Shown: positions 15,763 through 24,989 of the stretch, piece by piece
Numbering within the stretch: position 1 is the first letter of the stretch
Layout of the letters: every line of letters starts with the position of its first letter
Assembly: GCA_016218815.1 (NCBI GenBank)
Contig: JACRCX010000011.1
Span: 1 to 62,039 of the forward strand
Reading direction: 5' to 3'
Length of the DNA stretch: 62,039 nt
DNA from: Deltaproteobacteria bacterium
Lineage (GTDB): Bacteria > Myxococcota_A > Polyangia > DRWM01 > JAAZOP01
Notes under the pieces: generated by a model
The model's database searches: none
Told to the model about the DNA's origin: nothing
The model's input: only the letters and a program-made list of their open reading frames with translations
Made by a program: the position numbers and the translations under genes

Positions 15763-16797
15763 TCAGGCGCGATGGCTTCGTCTCACACCCGCCGCGCGCC
15801 GCCGGGGTGACGAGCCGGTGGTGACCAGGATCTCGGCCAGGATCCGCTCTGCGCTCACGAAATATGCCTCCTCAAGACTCCGGCTCGCGGGAGCGGGCAC
15901 ATCCGGCAAGGCTACTCGTCGGATCGCATGGCGCAACTCAGTGAACGCGCCCTCGCCGGCCCGGGCAGCAACCTCGGAAGCCAAGCCGAAGCTCGTCCAT
16001 CCGACGTCCACGACCACAAGACGTCCCGTCTTGCGCACCGACTTCAGAATCGCCGCTTCGTCGAGAGGCTTCACGGTGCGCAGATCCACCACCTCGACGC
16101 TGATCCCCTCCCGCGCGGCCATCCGGGCGGCCTCGAGTGCGAGCCAGACCGCGTGCGAGACGGCGACGACCGTCACGTCGGTCCCGGCTCGCCGGACGGC
16201 CGCCTTCCCGATGGGCACTTCGTAGAGGCCTCGCGGGACCGGCCCGGTCCTCGCGTGCAGCCAGCGGTCGTCGATGAACACGACGGGGTTGTCGTCGCGC
16301 AACGCCGCGATCATCAAGCCCTTGGCGTCGAACGGCGTCGCCGGCATGACCACTTTCAGCCCGGGAACGTGGGCGAACACCGCGTGCAACGCCTGTGAGT
16401 GCTGCGCGCCCTGTTCGCCGCCGCGGTTGATGATCCCCCAGAACACCACGGGCACCCGCATCCGGCCCCCGAACATGTAGTGCCAATTCGCCGCCTCGTT
16501 GGCGATCGGATCGAACGCATAGAGCATGAAATCCATCCGCGGATGGACGGCCACCGGCCGCAAGCCAGCCAAAGCGGCCCCGACCGCGACGCCGGTCATG
16601 GCGTTCTCCGAGACAGGCGTGTCGATGACGCGCCCAGGGCCGAACCGGTCCAGCAAACCTCGTGCGGTGTTGCCCACATACCACGGACTCTTCACGCCCT
16701 GGCCGATCAAGATCACGGAAGGATCGGCGGCCATCATCTCATGAAAGGCCTCGTTGATGGCCAGCGCGAATTCCAGCGGCCTACGGCGCGAAGACAT
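15763..16797 (-). CDS. TPP-dependent dehydrogenase E1 component, beta subunit
   Basis: A 344-residue transketolase-like pyrimidine-binding subunit, with IDTPVSENAMTGVAVGAALA, RPVAVHPRMDFMLYA and PVVFWGIINRGGEQGAQHSQ. The C-terminal transketolase domain contains VEVVDLRTVKPLDE. With the alpha subunit it should decarboxylate a 2-oxo acid using thiamine diphosphate. It overlaps the alpha gene by 17 bp. No E2/E3 genes are nearby and the pair sits in a glycan locus, so it may supply an acyl group or act on a sugar-related keto acid rather than in central metabolism. The C-terminus has an Arg-rich extension of about 25 residues. Confidence 0.85.
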   Translation of the reverse strand: MSSRRRPLEFALAINEAFHEMMAADPSVILIGQGVKSPWYVGNTARGLLDRFGPGRVIDTPVSENAMTGVAVGAALAGLRPVAVHPRMDFMLYAFDPIANEAANWHYMFGGRMRVPVVFWGIINRGGEQGAQHSQALHAVFAHVPGLKVVMPATPFDAKGLMIAALRDDNPVVFIDDRWLHARTGPVPRGLYEVPIGKAAVRRAGTDVTVVAVSHAVWLALEAARMAAREGISVEVVDLRTVKPLDEAAILKSVRKTGRLVVVDVGWTSFGLASEVAARAGEGAFTELRHAIRRVALPDVPAPASRSLEEAYFVSAERILAEILVTTGSSPRRRAAGVRRSHRA

Positions 16798-17764
16798 GGT
16801 CCTCCAACTCCTCCATCGCCGGCAACGGACTGCGCCGGGCAAACTCGTGGGCCGCGCACACCTCTCGCTCGGCGGCGAGGCGCCACCGCTCCAGGTCCGA
16901 CGCGGTGGCCACGCCGCTCCGGACAAGGTAGTCGGCGAATCTGCGGATCGGGTCCTTCCGTCGCCACTTCGCCACCTCGGCCGCCGGTCGAATGTCGGTG
17001 TGTGTGCCCTGAATGGCGTCGTCAGGACCGACGTGCCCCCGCAGACGGTAGGTCATGAACTCGACGAACACGGGACCCCGCCCCGCGCGACACGCCGCCA
17101 CCGCCCGTCGCGCGACCTTGTGGACGGCGAGCACGTCGTTGCCGTCAACGCGCTGCCCATCGACCCCGAAGGGCCGGGCCATCGTCCAGATCGCGTCGCC
17201 CGCGCGGCACTCCCGCAGCCCCATGTGCGTGGAGTACAGGTTGTTCTCGCACGCGAAGATCATGGGCAACTTGTGCAGAGCCGCGAAGTTCAGCGCTTCA
17301 TGGAGGACGCCTTCTCCGGCCGCACCGTCGCCGAAGAAGCTGACTGTGACTCCGCGATCCCGCCGCGTCCTGGAGGCCAACGCGGAGCCCACCGCCAGGG
17401 CGATCGTGCCGCCGACGATGGGCACGGCTCCCAGCATGCCCTGTTCGGGGGCGATGATGTGCATCGAGCCCCCGCGCCCCCTGGAGCACCCCGACGCGCG
17501 ACAGTAGACCTCGGCCACCAGCGCTCGGAGCGAGCCTCCCTTGGCCAGGTAGTGACCGTGCGAGCGGTGCGTACCGAACACGCGATCCCGGCGCGACAAG
17601 GCCGCACAAACGCCGACGGCAATGGCCTCCTGGCCCGAGTACAGGTGGACGGGGCAGCGGATCACACCACTGACGATCGGCTCGACGAAACTCTCCTCAC
17701 AGATCCGGATCCGCAGCATCATCCGATGCAACTTTGACAGCGCTCGTGCGCGGCTTGGGATCAT
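16781..17764 (-). CDS. TPP-dependent dehydrogenase E1 component, alpha subunit
   Basis: A 327-residue E1-alpha protein, with YSGQEAIAVGVCAAL and the thiamine diphosphate motif GDGAAGEG ... ENN (about 28 residues from GDG to NN). It also has RGHVGPDDA, matching the phosphorylation-loop region of E1-alpha. It partners with the beta subunit encoded downstream. Its ATG overlaps the TGA stop of the FG-GAP gene (ATGA), so translation of the two is coupled, an unusual combination. Substrate unknown. Confidence 0.85.
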   Translation of the reverse strand: MIPSRARALSKLHRMMLRIRICEESFVEPIVSGVIRCPVHLYSGQEAIAVGVCAALSRRDRVFGTHRSHGHYLAKGGSLRALVAEVYCRASGCSRGRGGSMHIIAPEQGMLGAVPIVGGTIALAVGSALASRTRRDRGVTVSFFGDGAAGEGVLHEALNFAALHKLPMIFACENNLYSTHMGLRECRAGDAIWTMARPFGVDGQRVDGNDVLAVHKVARRAVAACRAGRGPVFVEFMTYRLRGHVGPDDAIQGTHTDIRPAAEVAKWRRKDPIRRFADYLVRSGVATASDLERWRLAAEREVCAAHEFARRSPLPAMEELEDHVFAP

Positions 17765-20700
17765 CGCATCTCCTGTTGCGTTGGCGCACGGCCGCGACCG
17801 GGGTTCGCGAGCCGCTCCAGATCGTCTGGCGCTGGGTGACGGTTCGAAGGGGCCGACGGGCGGGAGGCGCGGGCGGCGGGCCGGCGTCGAAGTGCCGGGA
17901 CGAAGAGCACAAGGGCACCCAGGACGACGCCCGCCGGAATGCGGCGGAGCGGACTGCCGCCGGCGCGACAGGCGCAGCCCCCGCTGCCCGGCGACCAGTT
18001 CAGGTCCCGGCCGTCGTCCGTAGCGGTCTCCTGCACGTCGTCTCCGGCATCCGGGACCTCCGCGTCCGGGATACCATCTTCCCCGTCAACCCCGTCGGCG
18101 GCGTCCGCACGACCGTCGTCTCCGTCGCCGGCGCCATCGACGTCCCCGCCGGCATCCGCGTCGGGGCCGCTTCCGAGGTCGAGCTCCAGGCCGACCCGGG
18201 CGATCGCGGAGTTGCCGCCCAGATCCCGTACCACTCCCTCGGCCACATATCCGCCCTCGGCCACGGTCGCGCCTGCATCGTCCCTGCCGTCCCAGACGAC
18301 GGAGTCGACGGCAGACATCCGGGACAGCGGACGCGCCGGGAACGCGCGGACGGTGGTCACGCCGTCGGCGTCCAGGACCCGCAGGTTCCACTCGGCAAGC
18401 CCGACGGCGTCGCTCATGTCGGCCGTGAGCTCGACGGTGTCCGCGAGCCCGTCGGCGTCGGGCGAGAAAACACGCGGGAAGGCCCGCAGCAGAATCGTCG
18501 GGGAGGCGCGGTCGACGACCTCGATGCCGTCGGACAGCGTCTCCGGTGACGGTCCGAGAGGTCCCCGCGCCCGGACTGCGACACGGTAGACGTCGCCGAC
18601 ACGCAGGTCGAGACCGGGGAATGTCGCGCCGGTGACCGGCCCGACGTCGCGGAAGTCCGGAGACGTCACGAAGACGTCTCCGGGACCCAGCACCCCGGCT
18701 TCGTACGAGGTGGCCCCCGCCACGGGTGCCCAGACGCCGTACAGGGTGTCGAGCGACTCGATGGAATCGCGGTCGGTGTCCGGGAAGCCATGGACGGGGT
18801 CGGTGTCCCACACGTACTCCGGCGCAGGCGTGCGCTGGCGCCCTACGTCGTACAGGTACCCGTCGGCCACCGACACGAGAATGTCGTTCCGGCCGTCGCC
18901 GTCGGTGTCCGCGACCACCGGCTCACCGACCGGGAAACCCAGATTGAGGGCCCAGACGAGCGACGAGGTGCAGGGGGCGAAGGCATAGAGGTAGCCGTCC
19001 GTGGAACCCGCCAGCACCGCCGGCTGAGCTGCTCCGGTGAGGTCCTCGACGCCCGTGAGCGGGGTCAGCGAGCCCCGCGTTGCGTCCGCGGCCAGCATGT
19101 CCTCGCTGGAGGAGTAGAGCGCGCCTCCTGCAAGCCACGCCCCGCCCAGTCCTGCTCCCGTGGCCGCATCGTACGTCCGCAATTCCGGCGATCCGGACAG
19201 GCCGACGACGAAGCGCGCCGAAGACCCGCACGTCGCGGTCGTCCCGTAGGCGAGAGCATAGGAACCCCCTTCCCCCTGCCACGTCTGGCCGAAGTCGTCC
19301 CGACGAACGAGACGCGGCGGGGACGGTGCCGGACCGCCGGCGTGGAGGAAGTACTCATTGCGGGTGTCTCCATCGATGTCCGCCACCATCGTCGCGTAGT
19401 ATCCGGCGTAGTCGACCTCGCGAATCAGCGAGCCTGTCGGTCCGCTCAGGGCCGTGAGTCGCCCTTGGATCACTCCGATGATGTCCGCCCGGCCGTCCGC
19501 GTCGACGTCGTCCACCGCTTTGAGTGCGCCCCATCCGCCCCCGGGTCGGGCGAAGTTCGTGGCCCAAAGACGGCTGCCGTCCAGCCCCGAAAGCACGTTG
19601 ACCTGCTCGACCCAGCCCGTGCTCCGCACCTCGACAAAGACATCCGGGAGACCGTCCCCGTCCGCATCGCCGAAGGGCAGATCGCGCGTGGCGAGGGTCC
19701 CGGAGTCGGTCATCGGCGTCGACCACAAGGGAGACCCGGAGTCCAGGGACAACGCTTCCACCGCCTCGAACCGGGGCAGCGTGGGCGTCACGGTCCAGTG
19801 CACGACTTCCGGCACGCCATCCCCGGTCAGATCCACGGCGCTCGGGTACCGGCCGATCGAGCGCGTCCAGACCACGGCGGGCGGGTTGACCATCGAGGCG
19901 CCGGCGGCGTCCAGCCGTTGCAGCGCACCGGCGGAATCCCGCACGATGATCGGCGCCGCACCGGAGCCGGGGGGCGCGGGCGCCACGACGATGGGGGTGC
20001 CGCCAAGGCCCTGCTCGCCCGAGTAGTACCCGCCCACGCGCAGGGAGGCGACGGGATGTTCCGGGTCGTCGCTGAAGTTGGTCAAGCGAAGCAGGTCGTC
20101 GAAAGCGACCAGGTAGCCATCGTTGCGGACCATCAGGAGCTGCTCGAAGTGATTCGTGAAGCCGGCAGACAGAGCCGGCGAGGTGAGCCGGATCCCGGGC
20201 GGTGCCTCGTACGCCGCGAGATCGAGAGGCGGCGCGGCGTCGGCCTGGAGCGCGAGGATGCGTTGGCCCTCGCCCGGATCCGCCGCCACACTGCTCGCGA
20301 GCAGCTCGCCGACGCCGTCGCCGTCCAGGTCCAAGATCAAGGTGGACCACGCGGCACCGCGGGTAGCGAGGCGTTCGCGATCCAGGAAATCGAGGGGCTC
20401 GGCGCCATCGAGCGTCCACAGCTCCTCGATGACGCCGCCCTGGAAGTGGAAGGCGGTCAGGCGACTTCCCGCCTGTCCGAAGAACTCGGGGATCCCGTCC
20501 CCGGTGACGTCCGCCACGCCGGCCAATTCCTGGCCGGCGACAGCATCGCGTAGCGCACCGTCCGCGGCGGCCAACACTTCAAGGCGCCACGAGCCTGCAT
20601 GGCCGTCGAAGAAACTGGTGACGACCTCCCAGGTGCCGTCGCCGTCGAGATCGGCCAGCGACCCGCCGTGCGCCCGGTGCCGGTCGGTCGCGAGGTCGTC

Positions 20701-21636
20701 CACCTGCCGAATCCAGCGCGCGATCATGCGTCCCGATGGGGGGTCGTAGTCGAGCATGGCAGCTCCGCGCCATCCTTGGGTGGACGACGCCACCCCGTCC
20801 CCGAAGGTGAACAGCTCAGGTCGCCCGTCGCCGTCGACGTCCGCGGCATCGGTCGGGGCGGCGCCGCCGTAACCGGAGCAGAACTCGTCCGAGTGGTAGG
20901 CGGGAAGCCCGGCGGCACCATCGATGGCCCAGAACGAGGTGTCGCCGGCATAGACCAGTTCCGTGGCCCCATCCCCATCGAAATCGCCCACCGTGTCCCC
21001 TTCCGAGTGGCACCCGCCTTCGCCCACTGCGGCACCGACCTCCCAGAGCTGCTCGGCGGCTGCGAAGCCTCGCGCGAACGAGAACGCCGCACCGAAAGCT
21101 CCCGTAGTAAACGTGCAGCAGCGGCATTCCGCGAGGTAGAGGTCGGAGACGCCGTCCCCGTCGAGGTCGGCGATGCGCGCGGCCTCGATCTCGCCGAGCA
21201 CCCCCGCGGGCAGCTCCCACACGACCCGGCCGTCTGCGGCTACCAGGACATAGGCGCGGCCGCGCGCGCCCAGCGCCACCAGCTCGTCCGAGCCGTCGCC
21301 GTCCAGGTCGAACAGTCCGGCGACACGAACGATTTCCAGCGGCGGCGTCTCCCAGAGCGCGATGCCGTTCGCCCGGCGCGCCATCACCTTCCCCCAGGCC
21401 GCGAAGATCGCGTCCTGAAGGCCGTCGCCGTCGACGTCGTGGAGCACGTAGGCCGTGGCGGCCAGCTCACCGCCCAGATACGTCCGCCAACGCGCCGCCG
21501 GTACATCGATGTCAGACGAACCCGGCGCCAACCCGGTCCTGTGCACGTCGTGGCGCGCCATCGGCCAGTCCGATGCCGACGCCTGGGCGACAGAGGCGGC
21601 AACGAGCACCGCTGCGATGGTCCTCATCCCCGACAT
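17761..21636 (-). CDS. large FG-GAP/VCBS-repeat surface protein with MYXO-CTERM-like tail
   Basis: A 1291-residue exported protein. The N-terminal signal peptide (IAAVLVAASVAQASAS) is followed by at least a dozen Ca2+-binding-type D-x-D-x-D-G loops spread over residues about 65-1000, as in integrin-like FG-GAP beta-propellers. A FlgD-like Ig segment (VVWDGRDDAGATVAEGGYVA) is near 1135. A D/G/A-rich linker then leads to GCACRAGG, a hydrophobic segment (GVVLGALVLFVPAL) and RRR near 1220-1253, like MYXO-CTERM anchors. About 40 extra residues follow the Arg cluster, which is atypical. It probably sits on the cell surface. It overlaps the E1-alpha gene. Confidence 0.85.
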   Translation of the reverse strand: MSGMRTIAAVLVAASVAQASASDWPMARHDVHRTGLAPGSSDIDVPAARWRTYLGGELAATAYVLHDVDGDGLQDAIFAAWGKVMARRANGIALWETPPLEIVRVAGLFDLDGDGSDELVALGARGRAYVLVAADGRVVWELPAGVLGEIEAARIADLDGDGVSDLYLAECRCCTFTTGAFGAAFSFARGFAAAEQLWEVGAAVGEGGCHSEGDTVGDFDGDGATELVYAGDTSFWAIDGAAGLPAYHSDEFCSGYGGAAPTDAADVDGDGRPELFTFGDGVASSTQGWRGAAMLDYDPPSGRMIARWIRQVDDLATDRHRAHGGSLADLDGDGTWEVVTSFFDGHAGSWRLEVLAAADGALRDAVAGQELAGVADVTGDGIPEFFGQAGSRLTAFHFQGGVIEELWTLDGAEPLDFLDRERLATRGAAWSTLILDLDGDGVGELLASSVAADPGEGQRILALQADAAPPLDLAAYEAPPGIRLTSPALSAGFTNHFEQLLMVRNDGYLVAFDDLLRLTNFSDDPEHPVASLRVGGYYSGEQGLGGTPIVVAPAPPGSGAAPIIVRDSAGALQRLDAAGASMVNPPAVVWTRSIGRYPSAVDLTGDGVPEVVHWTVTPTLPRFEAVEALSLDSGSPLWSTPMTDSGTLATRDLPFGDADGDGLPDVFVEVRSTGWVEQVNVLSGLDGSRLWATNFARPGGGWGALKAVDDVDADGRADIIGVIQGRLTALSGPTGSLIREVDYAGYYATMVADIDGDTRNEYFLHAGGPAPSPPRLVRRDDFGQTWQGEGGSYALAYGTTATCGSSARFVVGLSGSPELRTYDAATGAGLGGAWLAGGALYSSSEDMLAADATRGSLTPLTGVEDLTGAAQPAVLAGSTDGYLYAFAPCTSSLVWALNLGFPVGEPVVADTDGDGRNDILVSVADGYLYDVGRQRTPAPEYVWDTDPVHGFPDTDRDSIESLDTLYGVWAPVAGATSYEAGVLGPGDVFVTSPDFRDVGPVTGATFPGLDLRVGDVYRVAVRARGPLGPSPETLSDGIEVVDRASPTILLRAFPRVFSPDADGLADTVELTADMSDAVGLAEWNLRVLDADGVTTVRAFPARPLSRMSAVDSVVWDGRDDAGATVAEGGYVAEGVVRDLGGNSAIARVGLELDLGSGPDADAGGDVDGAGDGDDGRADAADGVDGEDGIPDAEVPDAGDDVQETATDDGRDLNWSPGSGGCACRAGGSPLRRIPAGVVLGALVLFVPALRRRPAARASRPSAPSNRHPAPDDLERLANPGRGRAPTQQEMR

Positions 21637-21748
21637 GCAGCTCTCCTCCGCCCGGCAAGGCGCTCACCTCTCCCCACGGCGATCCCTCTCGCGACGAGTC
21701 CCGGGACCGGGTTTCCGCGCGGGTCGACTGCGCCCTTGGCCACGGCCG

Positions 21749-22564
21749 TCACCGCGAGCTCTTCAGCGGGCGGCCGAGTGTGAAGACGGACATCCACGCC
21801 TGCCGCTGCACGACGGGGATTCTGAGCAACAGCGAATCGACCGCCTCGCAAGCGCTCAGGATCCCGCCGAAGACCGGCAACCTCCGGAACGGCACAGCGG
21901 CGAGGGTCGCAAGATGGAAGAAGCGCATGTCGAGATCCTGGAAGTACCGTCGAGCACCGAGGATCTGGTCCACGGAGAGGATGTGTTCCGTCTCCCAGAC
22001 CGTCCGCAGGTGGGGGGTTAGTCGCCGGTAGAGCTGGAAGAGGGGATTGTGCACGAGCGCCTCGGTACAGATAACAAGGCCGTCGGGCGACAACACCCGG
22101 ACCATCTGGGGCCACACCTTGGTCAGATCGAGATGGTGCAGCACGCCCGACTCGCAGACGACATCAAACGAGTCGTCCGGAAGTCCCAGGTTCTCGCAAT
22201 CCATGACGTGGAAGAAGCACTTGTCGGCGACCCCTGCCGCGGCCGCGCGTTCGCGGCACAGCCGGACGGACTCGTCGGAGATATCCACCCCGTCCACTCG
22301 CGCCGCCGAGCGCGCCGCCAGCAGAGAGTACGCTCCGCCGCCGCAACCGTAGTCGAGGACCCTCTTGCCCACGGCGTTCGTCCGGAGCCACCGCTCGACG
22401 TACCCCCGGCTCGCGCGGTCGATGGCATAGAACTTCTTGTTGGATACGAACCGTTCCCATTCCGGTCCCCCTTCCTCGTAGATTGCGCGATAGCGGTTGT
22501 GGAATTCCATCTCGTCGATCTTCCGCTGCTCCAACGGTGGTTCCATCAACTTCCTCCCGTCCAC
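21749..22564 (-). CDS. class I SAM-dependent methyltransferase
   Basis: A 271-residue protein with the SAM motif I VLDYGCGGGAYSLLAARS, motif II acidic end VDGVDISDESVRLC and motif IV FDVVCESGVLHHLDL. It probably methylates a sugar or lipid-linked intermediate of the glycan. A hydrophobic C-terminal region (about residues 215-255) may contact the membrane or a lipid substrate. The nearest plus-strand gene is divergent. Confidence 0.8.
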   Translation of the reverse strand: MDGRKLMEPPLEQRKIDEMEFHNRYRAIYEEGGPEWERFVSNKKFYAIDRASRGYVERWLRTNAVGKRVLDYGCGGGAYSLLAARSAARVDGVDISDESVRLCRERAAAAGVADKCFFHVMDCENLGLPDDSFDVVCESGVLHHLDLTKVWPQMVRVLSPDGLVICTEALVHNPLFQLYRRLTPHLRTVWETEHILSVDQILGARRYFQDLDMRFFHLATLAAVPFRRLPVFGGILSACEAVDSLLLRIPVVQRQAWMSVFTLGRPLKSSR

Positions 22565-22610
22565 GGCGCGCTTCCTATCGACGGCCGTCCGGTTCGCGGC
22601 GCTCAGAGCC

Positions 22611-22640
22611 TTGACAACGGGACAGGCCGCGGCCTACGTT
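22611..22640 (+). promoter_or_regulatory. candidate sigma-70 promoter for the glycosyltransferase at 22762
   Basis: TTGACA (22611-22616) and TACGTT (22635-22640) are separated by 18 bp in the divergent intergenic region. The -35 is a perfect match and the -10 is weaker. The leader would be about 115 nt. Confidence 0.4.
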
Positions 22641-22761
22641 TCCACGCACGCCGGCAGATGGTGCGGCTTCCCGCCCAGCCCTCGCACAGCCGACCCGCAC
22701 CACCGACGGCCGGCTGCGCCGCGGTCGCGCGCATCGCGCATCGCGGATTTCGGGCGGCGTC

Positions 22762-24009
22762 ATGCGCATCTGGATCATCCAAATCGGGGAGCCCCTACCG
22801 ATCGACTCCGGCGCGAGGCTCATGCGTTCCGGCCAGCTCGCCGGACTACTGGCGGCGCGAGGCCACGACATCACCTGGTGGGCTGCGTCCTTCGACCACT
22901 TCCACAAGCGGCACCGTGCGAACGGTCCTACGACGATCGCGGCCGGTCCCGGCCTGACCATCGAGCTGCTTCCGTCCCCCGGATACCGCTCCAACGTCTC
23001 CCTGGCCCGACTCCTCGACCATTTCATCCTCGGCTGGCGATTCCGGTCGGCCGTGCGAACCCGGGCCCGTCCCGACCTGGTATTGGCGAGTCTACCGACG
23101 CTGGAACTGGCGGAGGAGGCGGTCCTCCACGGCCGGAGAGCGGGCGTTCCGGTCGTCGTCGACGTTCGGGACCTGTGGCCCGACATCTTCATCGCCGCGG
23201 TCCCGGCGATGATCCGCCCGTTGGCCCGGGTCGCACTGTGGCGCGCGTTCGCGAGGGCCCGCTCGATCCTCGCCGGCGCTTCCGCCGTCACGGCGGTATC
23301 CGAAACCTACCTGGATTGGGCCCTCAGCCGGTCCGGCCGCCCCCGCCGGTCCTCCGACCGCGTGTTCCCTCTGGGATATGCGCCGGAATCGTCGGCCGAG
23401 GACCCGCCTGCCGGCGTTCCGGGGCGCCTCAGCCTCCCGGACGGTTCTGTGATTGCCGCCTTCGTCGGTACCTTCGGCGTCCATTACGACCTCGGCACCG
23501 TCATCGCGTCGGCCAGGATCCTCTGGAACCGCGGCCGGCGCGACGTACTCTTCGTGCTCGCGGGCGACGGCGAGATGGGGCCACGGTGGCGGTCCGAGGG
23601 CATTGGACTGCCCAACGTGCTCTTTCCGGGTTGGCTCACCGCCGGGGACATCCGGACACTGTTGCGCAAGGCAGCGATAGGACTCGTGGCCTACCGCGCC
23701 GGCGCGCCGCAATCGCTGCCCAACAAGCCGTTCGAGTACATGTCGAGAGGACTGGCACTCTTGAACTCCCTCCCGGGCGAGCTGGCGACACTGATCGACG
23801 CGGAGCGCATCGGTCTTGGCTACACCCCGGGAGACCCGGAAGACCTGGCACGGAACGTCGTGCGACTGGTCGAGAATCCCGAGCTGCTGCGCGAGATGCG
23901 TGACAGAAGCCGCATGCTTTTCGCGCAGCGTTTCGATGCCGACCGCATCTACTCGGCCATGGCCGACCACCTGATTGCCCTCGCCCGCGAAGGATGTCCT
24001 GCACCATAG
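22762..24009 (+). CDS. glycosyltransferase family 4 (WbuB/WcaI-like)
   Basis: A 415-residue GT-B glycosyltransferase. Its N-terminal half has IQIGEPLPIDSGARLMRSGQ and VVVDVRDLWPDIF, and its C-terminal half AAFVGTFGVHYDLGTVI, VLFPGWL and the donor-binding KPFEYMSRGLALL. It likely adds a sugar from a nucleotide donor to the lipid-linked repeat unit on the cytoplasmic face. It is the only glycosyltransferase of the locus on the plus strand and has its own candidate promoter, suggesting separate regulation or a later arrival. Confidence 0.85.
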   Translation: MRIWIIQIGEPLPIDSGARLMRSGQLAGLLAARGHDITWWAASFDHFHKRHRANGPTTIAAGPGLTIELLPSPGYRSNVSLARLLDHFILGWRFRSAVRTRARPDLVLASLPTLELAEEAVLHGRRAGVPVVVDVRDLWPDIFIAAVPAMIRPLARVALWRAFARARSILAGASAVTAVSETYLDWALSRSGRPRRSSDRVFPLGYAPESSAEDPPAGVPGRLSLPDGSVIAAFVGTFGVHYDLGTVIASARILWNRGRRDVLFVLAGDGEMGPRWRSEGIGLPNVLFPGWLTAGDIRTLLRKAAIGLVAYRAGAPQSLPNKPFEYMSRGLALLNSLPGELATLIDAERIGLGYTPGDPEDLARNVVRLVENPELLREMRDRSRMLFAQRFDADRIYSAMADHLIALAREGCPAP

Positions 24010-24068
24010 TCCTGAGCCGAATCGCCAGGCGCCGGTGTAGCGACCGAAAGCGGATTCACGCATGGCGG

Positions 24069-24989
24069 CTAGCGATCGGCACCGTCACAACCACGGCCGT
24101 CGGGCAGCCTGGCCTCGCAGAGCAGCACCTTGTGGGCGCGGTCGGGCACGTCCGTCGGGAGGACAGACAGCAGCGGCATCGTCCACATGCCGGATTGCAG
24201 TTCGGACGGCATCCGGATGAGTCCCCCGAAGACGAATCGCTTCAGCCAGGCCTTCGCCACCTTGTTCCCGGGCATCAGGTTGAGCTTGACCGCAAGCCAC
24301 TTCACCGGGCGAAGGATGCGCTGGCGCAGCGACACTTCCGTCACGGGCGTATCGCCCCATTGCCGCACGACGAAACCCTGCCCTTCGAACAACGACCGGA
24401 GTTGCGGCACCCCGTAGTAGCGGTGGCTGTGCGGGCTCGGCTGGAAGTCGAACAGGTCCCTGTTGGCCGTGGCGACGAGAACCTTGCCGCCCGGGCGGAG
24501 GACCCGCCGGCACTCCGCGACGAACCGGTCGGCACTGGGAACGTAGTACAGGGCCTCGAAGAGAATCACGGCGTCGAAGGATCCGGGACCGAAGGGCAGT
24601 TCCTGCGCATCGAAGCGCACGAGCGGGACCCGCGTCCCATAGTGCCCGCGGGCCACGCGCAGCACCCGTGCATCGTAGTCGCCGGCGGTGACTGACTTCG
24701 CAAGTCCGAGCAGGTATCCCAACCCCTGCCCGCCGCCGCACGCGGCTTCGAGGACGTCACCTCCCCGGCATGCGTCGCCGGCCCAGTAGTATCTCCGGCA
24801 CATGCGGCCCACCTGCTCGTCCGAGGACAGATCGCCCGGCAGCTCGGTGAATTCGCTGAATTCGACCACCGTCGTCACCTTGCCCGCGGCCGGTGCCGGC
24901 CGGGCCACGAAGGAGCCGCGCGACCGTCGCTCGACACGCTCACCGCACTTGGCCCTGTCGGCGCGTCCGGATGCTCCGGTAGACGCCAA
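24069..24989 (-). CDS. class I SAM-dependent methyltransferase
   Basis: A 306-residue protein with VLEAACGGGQGLGYLLGLAK (motif I), VTAGDYDARVLRVARGHY (motif II) and FDAVILFEALYYV (motif IV), then RVLRPGGKVLVATANRD. It overlaps the upstream glycosyltransferase gene by 50 bp. The first ~50 residues are low-complexity, so the true start may be later, but no internal Met supports one before residue ~60. A glycan substrate is likely from context. Confidence 0.75.
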   Translation of the reverse strand: MASTGASGRADRAKCGERVERRSRGSFVARPAPAAGKVTTVVEFSEFTELPGDLSSDEQVGRMCRRYYWAGDACRGGDVLEAACGGGQGLGYLLGLAKSVTAGDYDARVLRVARGHYGTRVPLVRFDAQELPFGPGSFDAVILFEALYYVPSADRFVAECRRVLRPGGKVLVATANRDLFDFQPSPHSHRYYGVPQLRSLFEGQGFVVRQWGDTPVTEVSLRQRILRPVKWLAVKLNLMPGNKVAKAWLKRFVFGGLIRMPSELQSGMWTMPLLSVLPTDVPDRAHKVLLCEARLPDGRGCDGADR

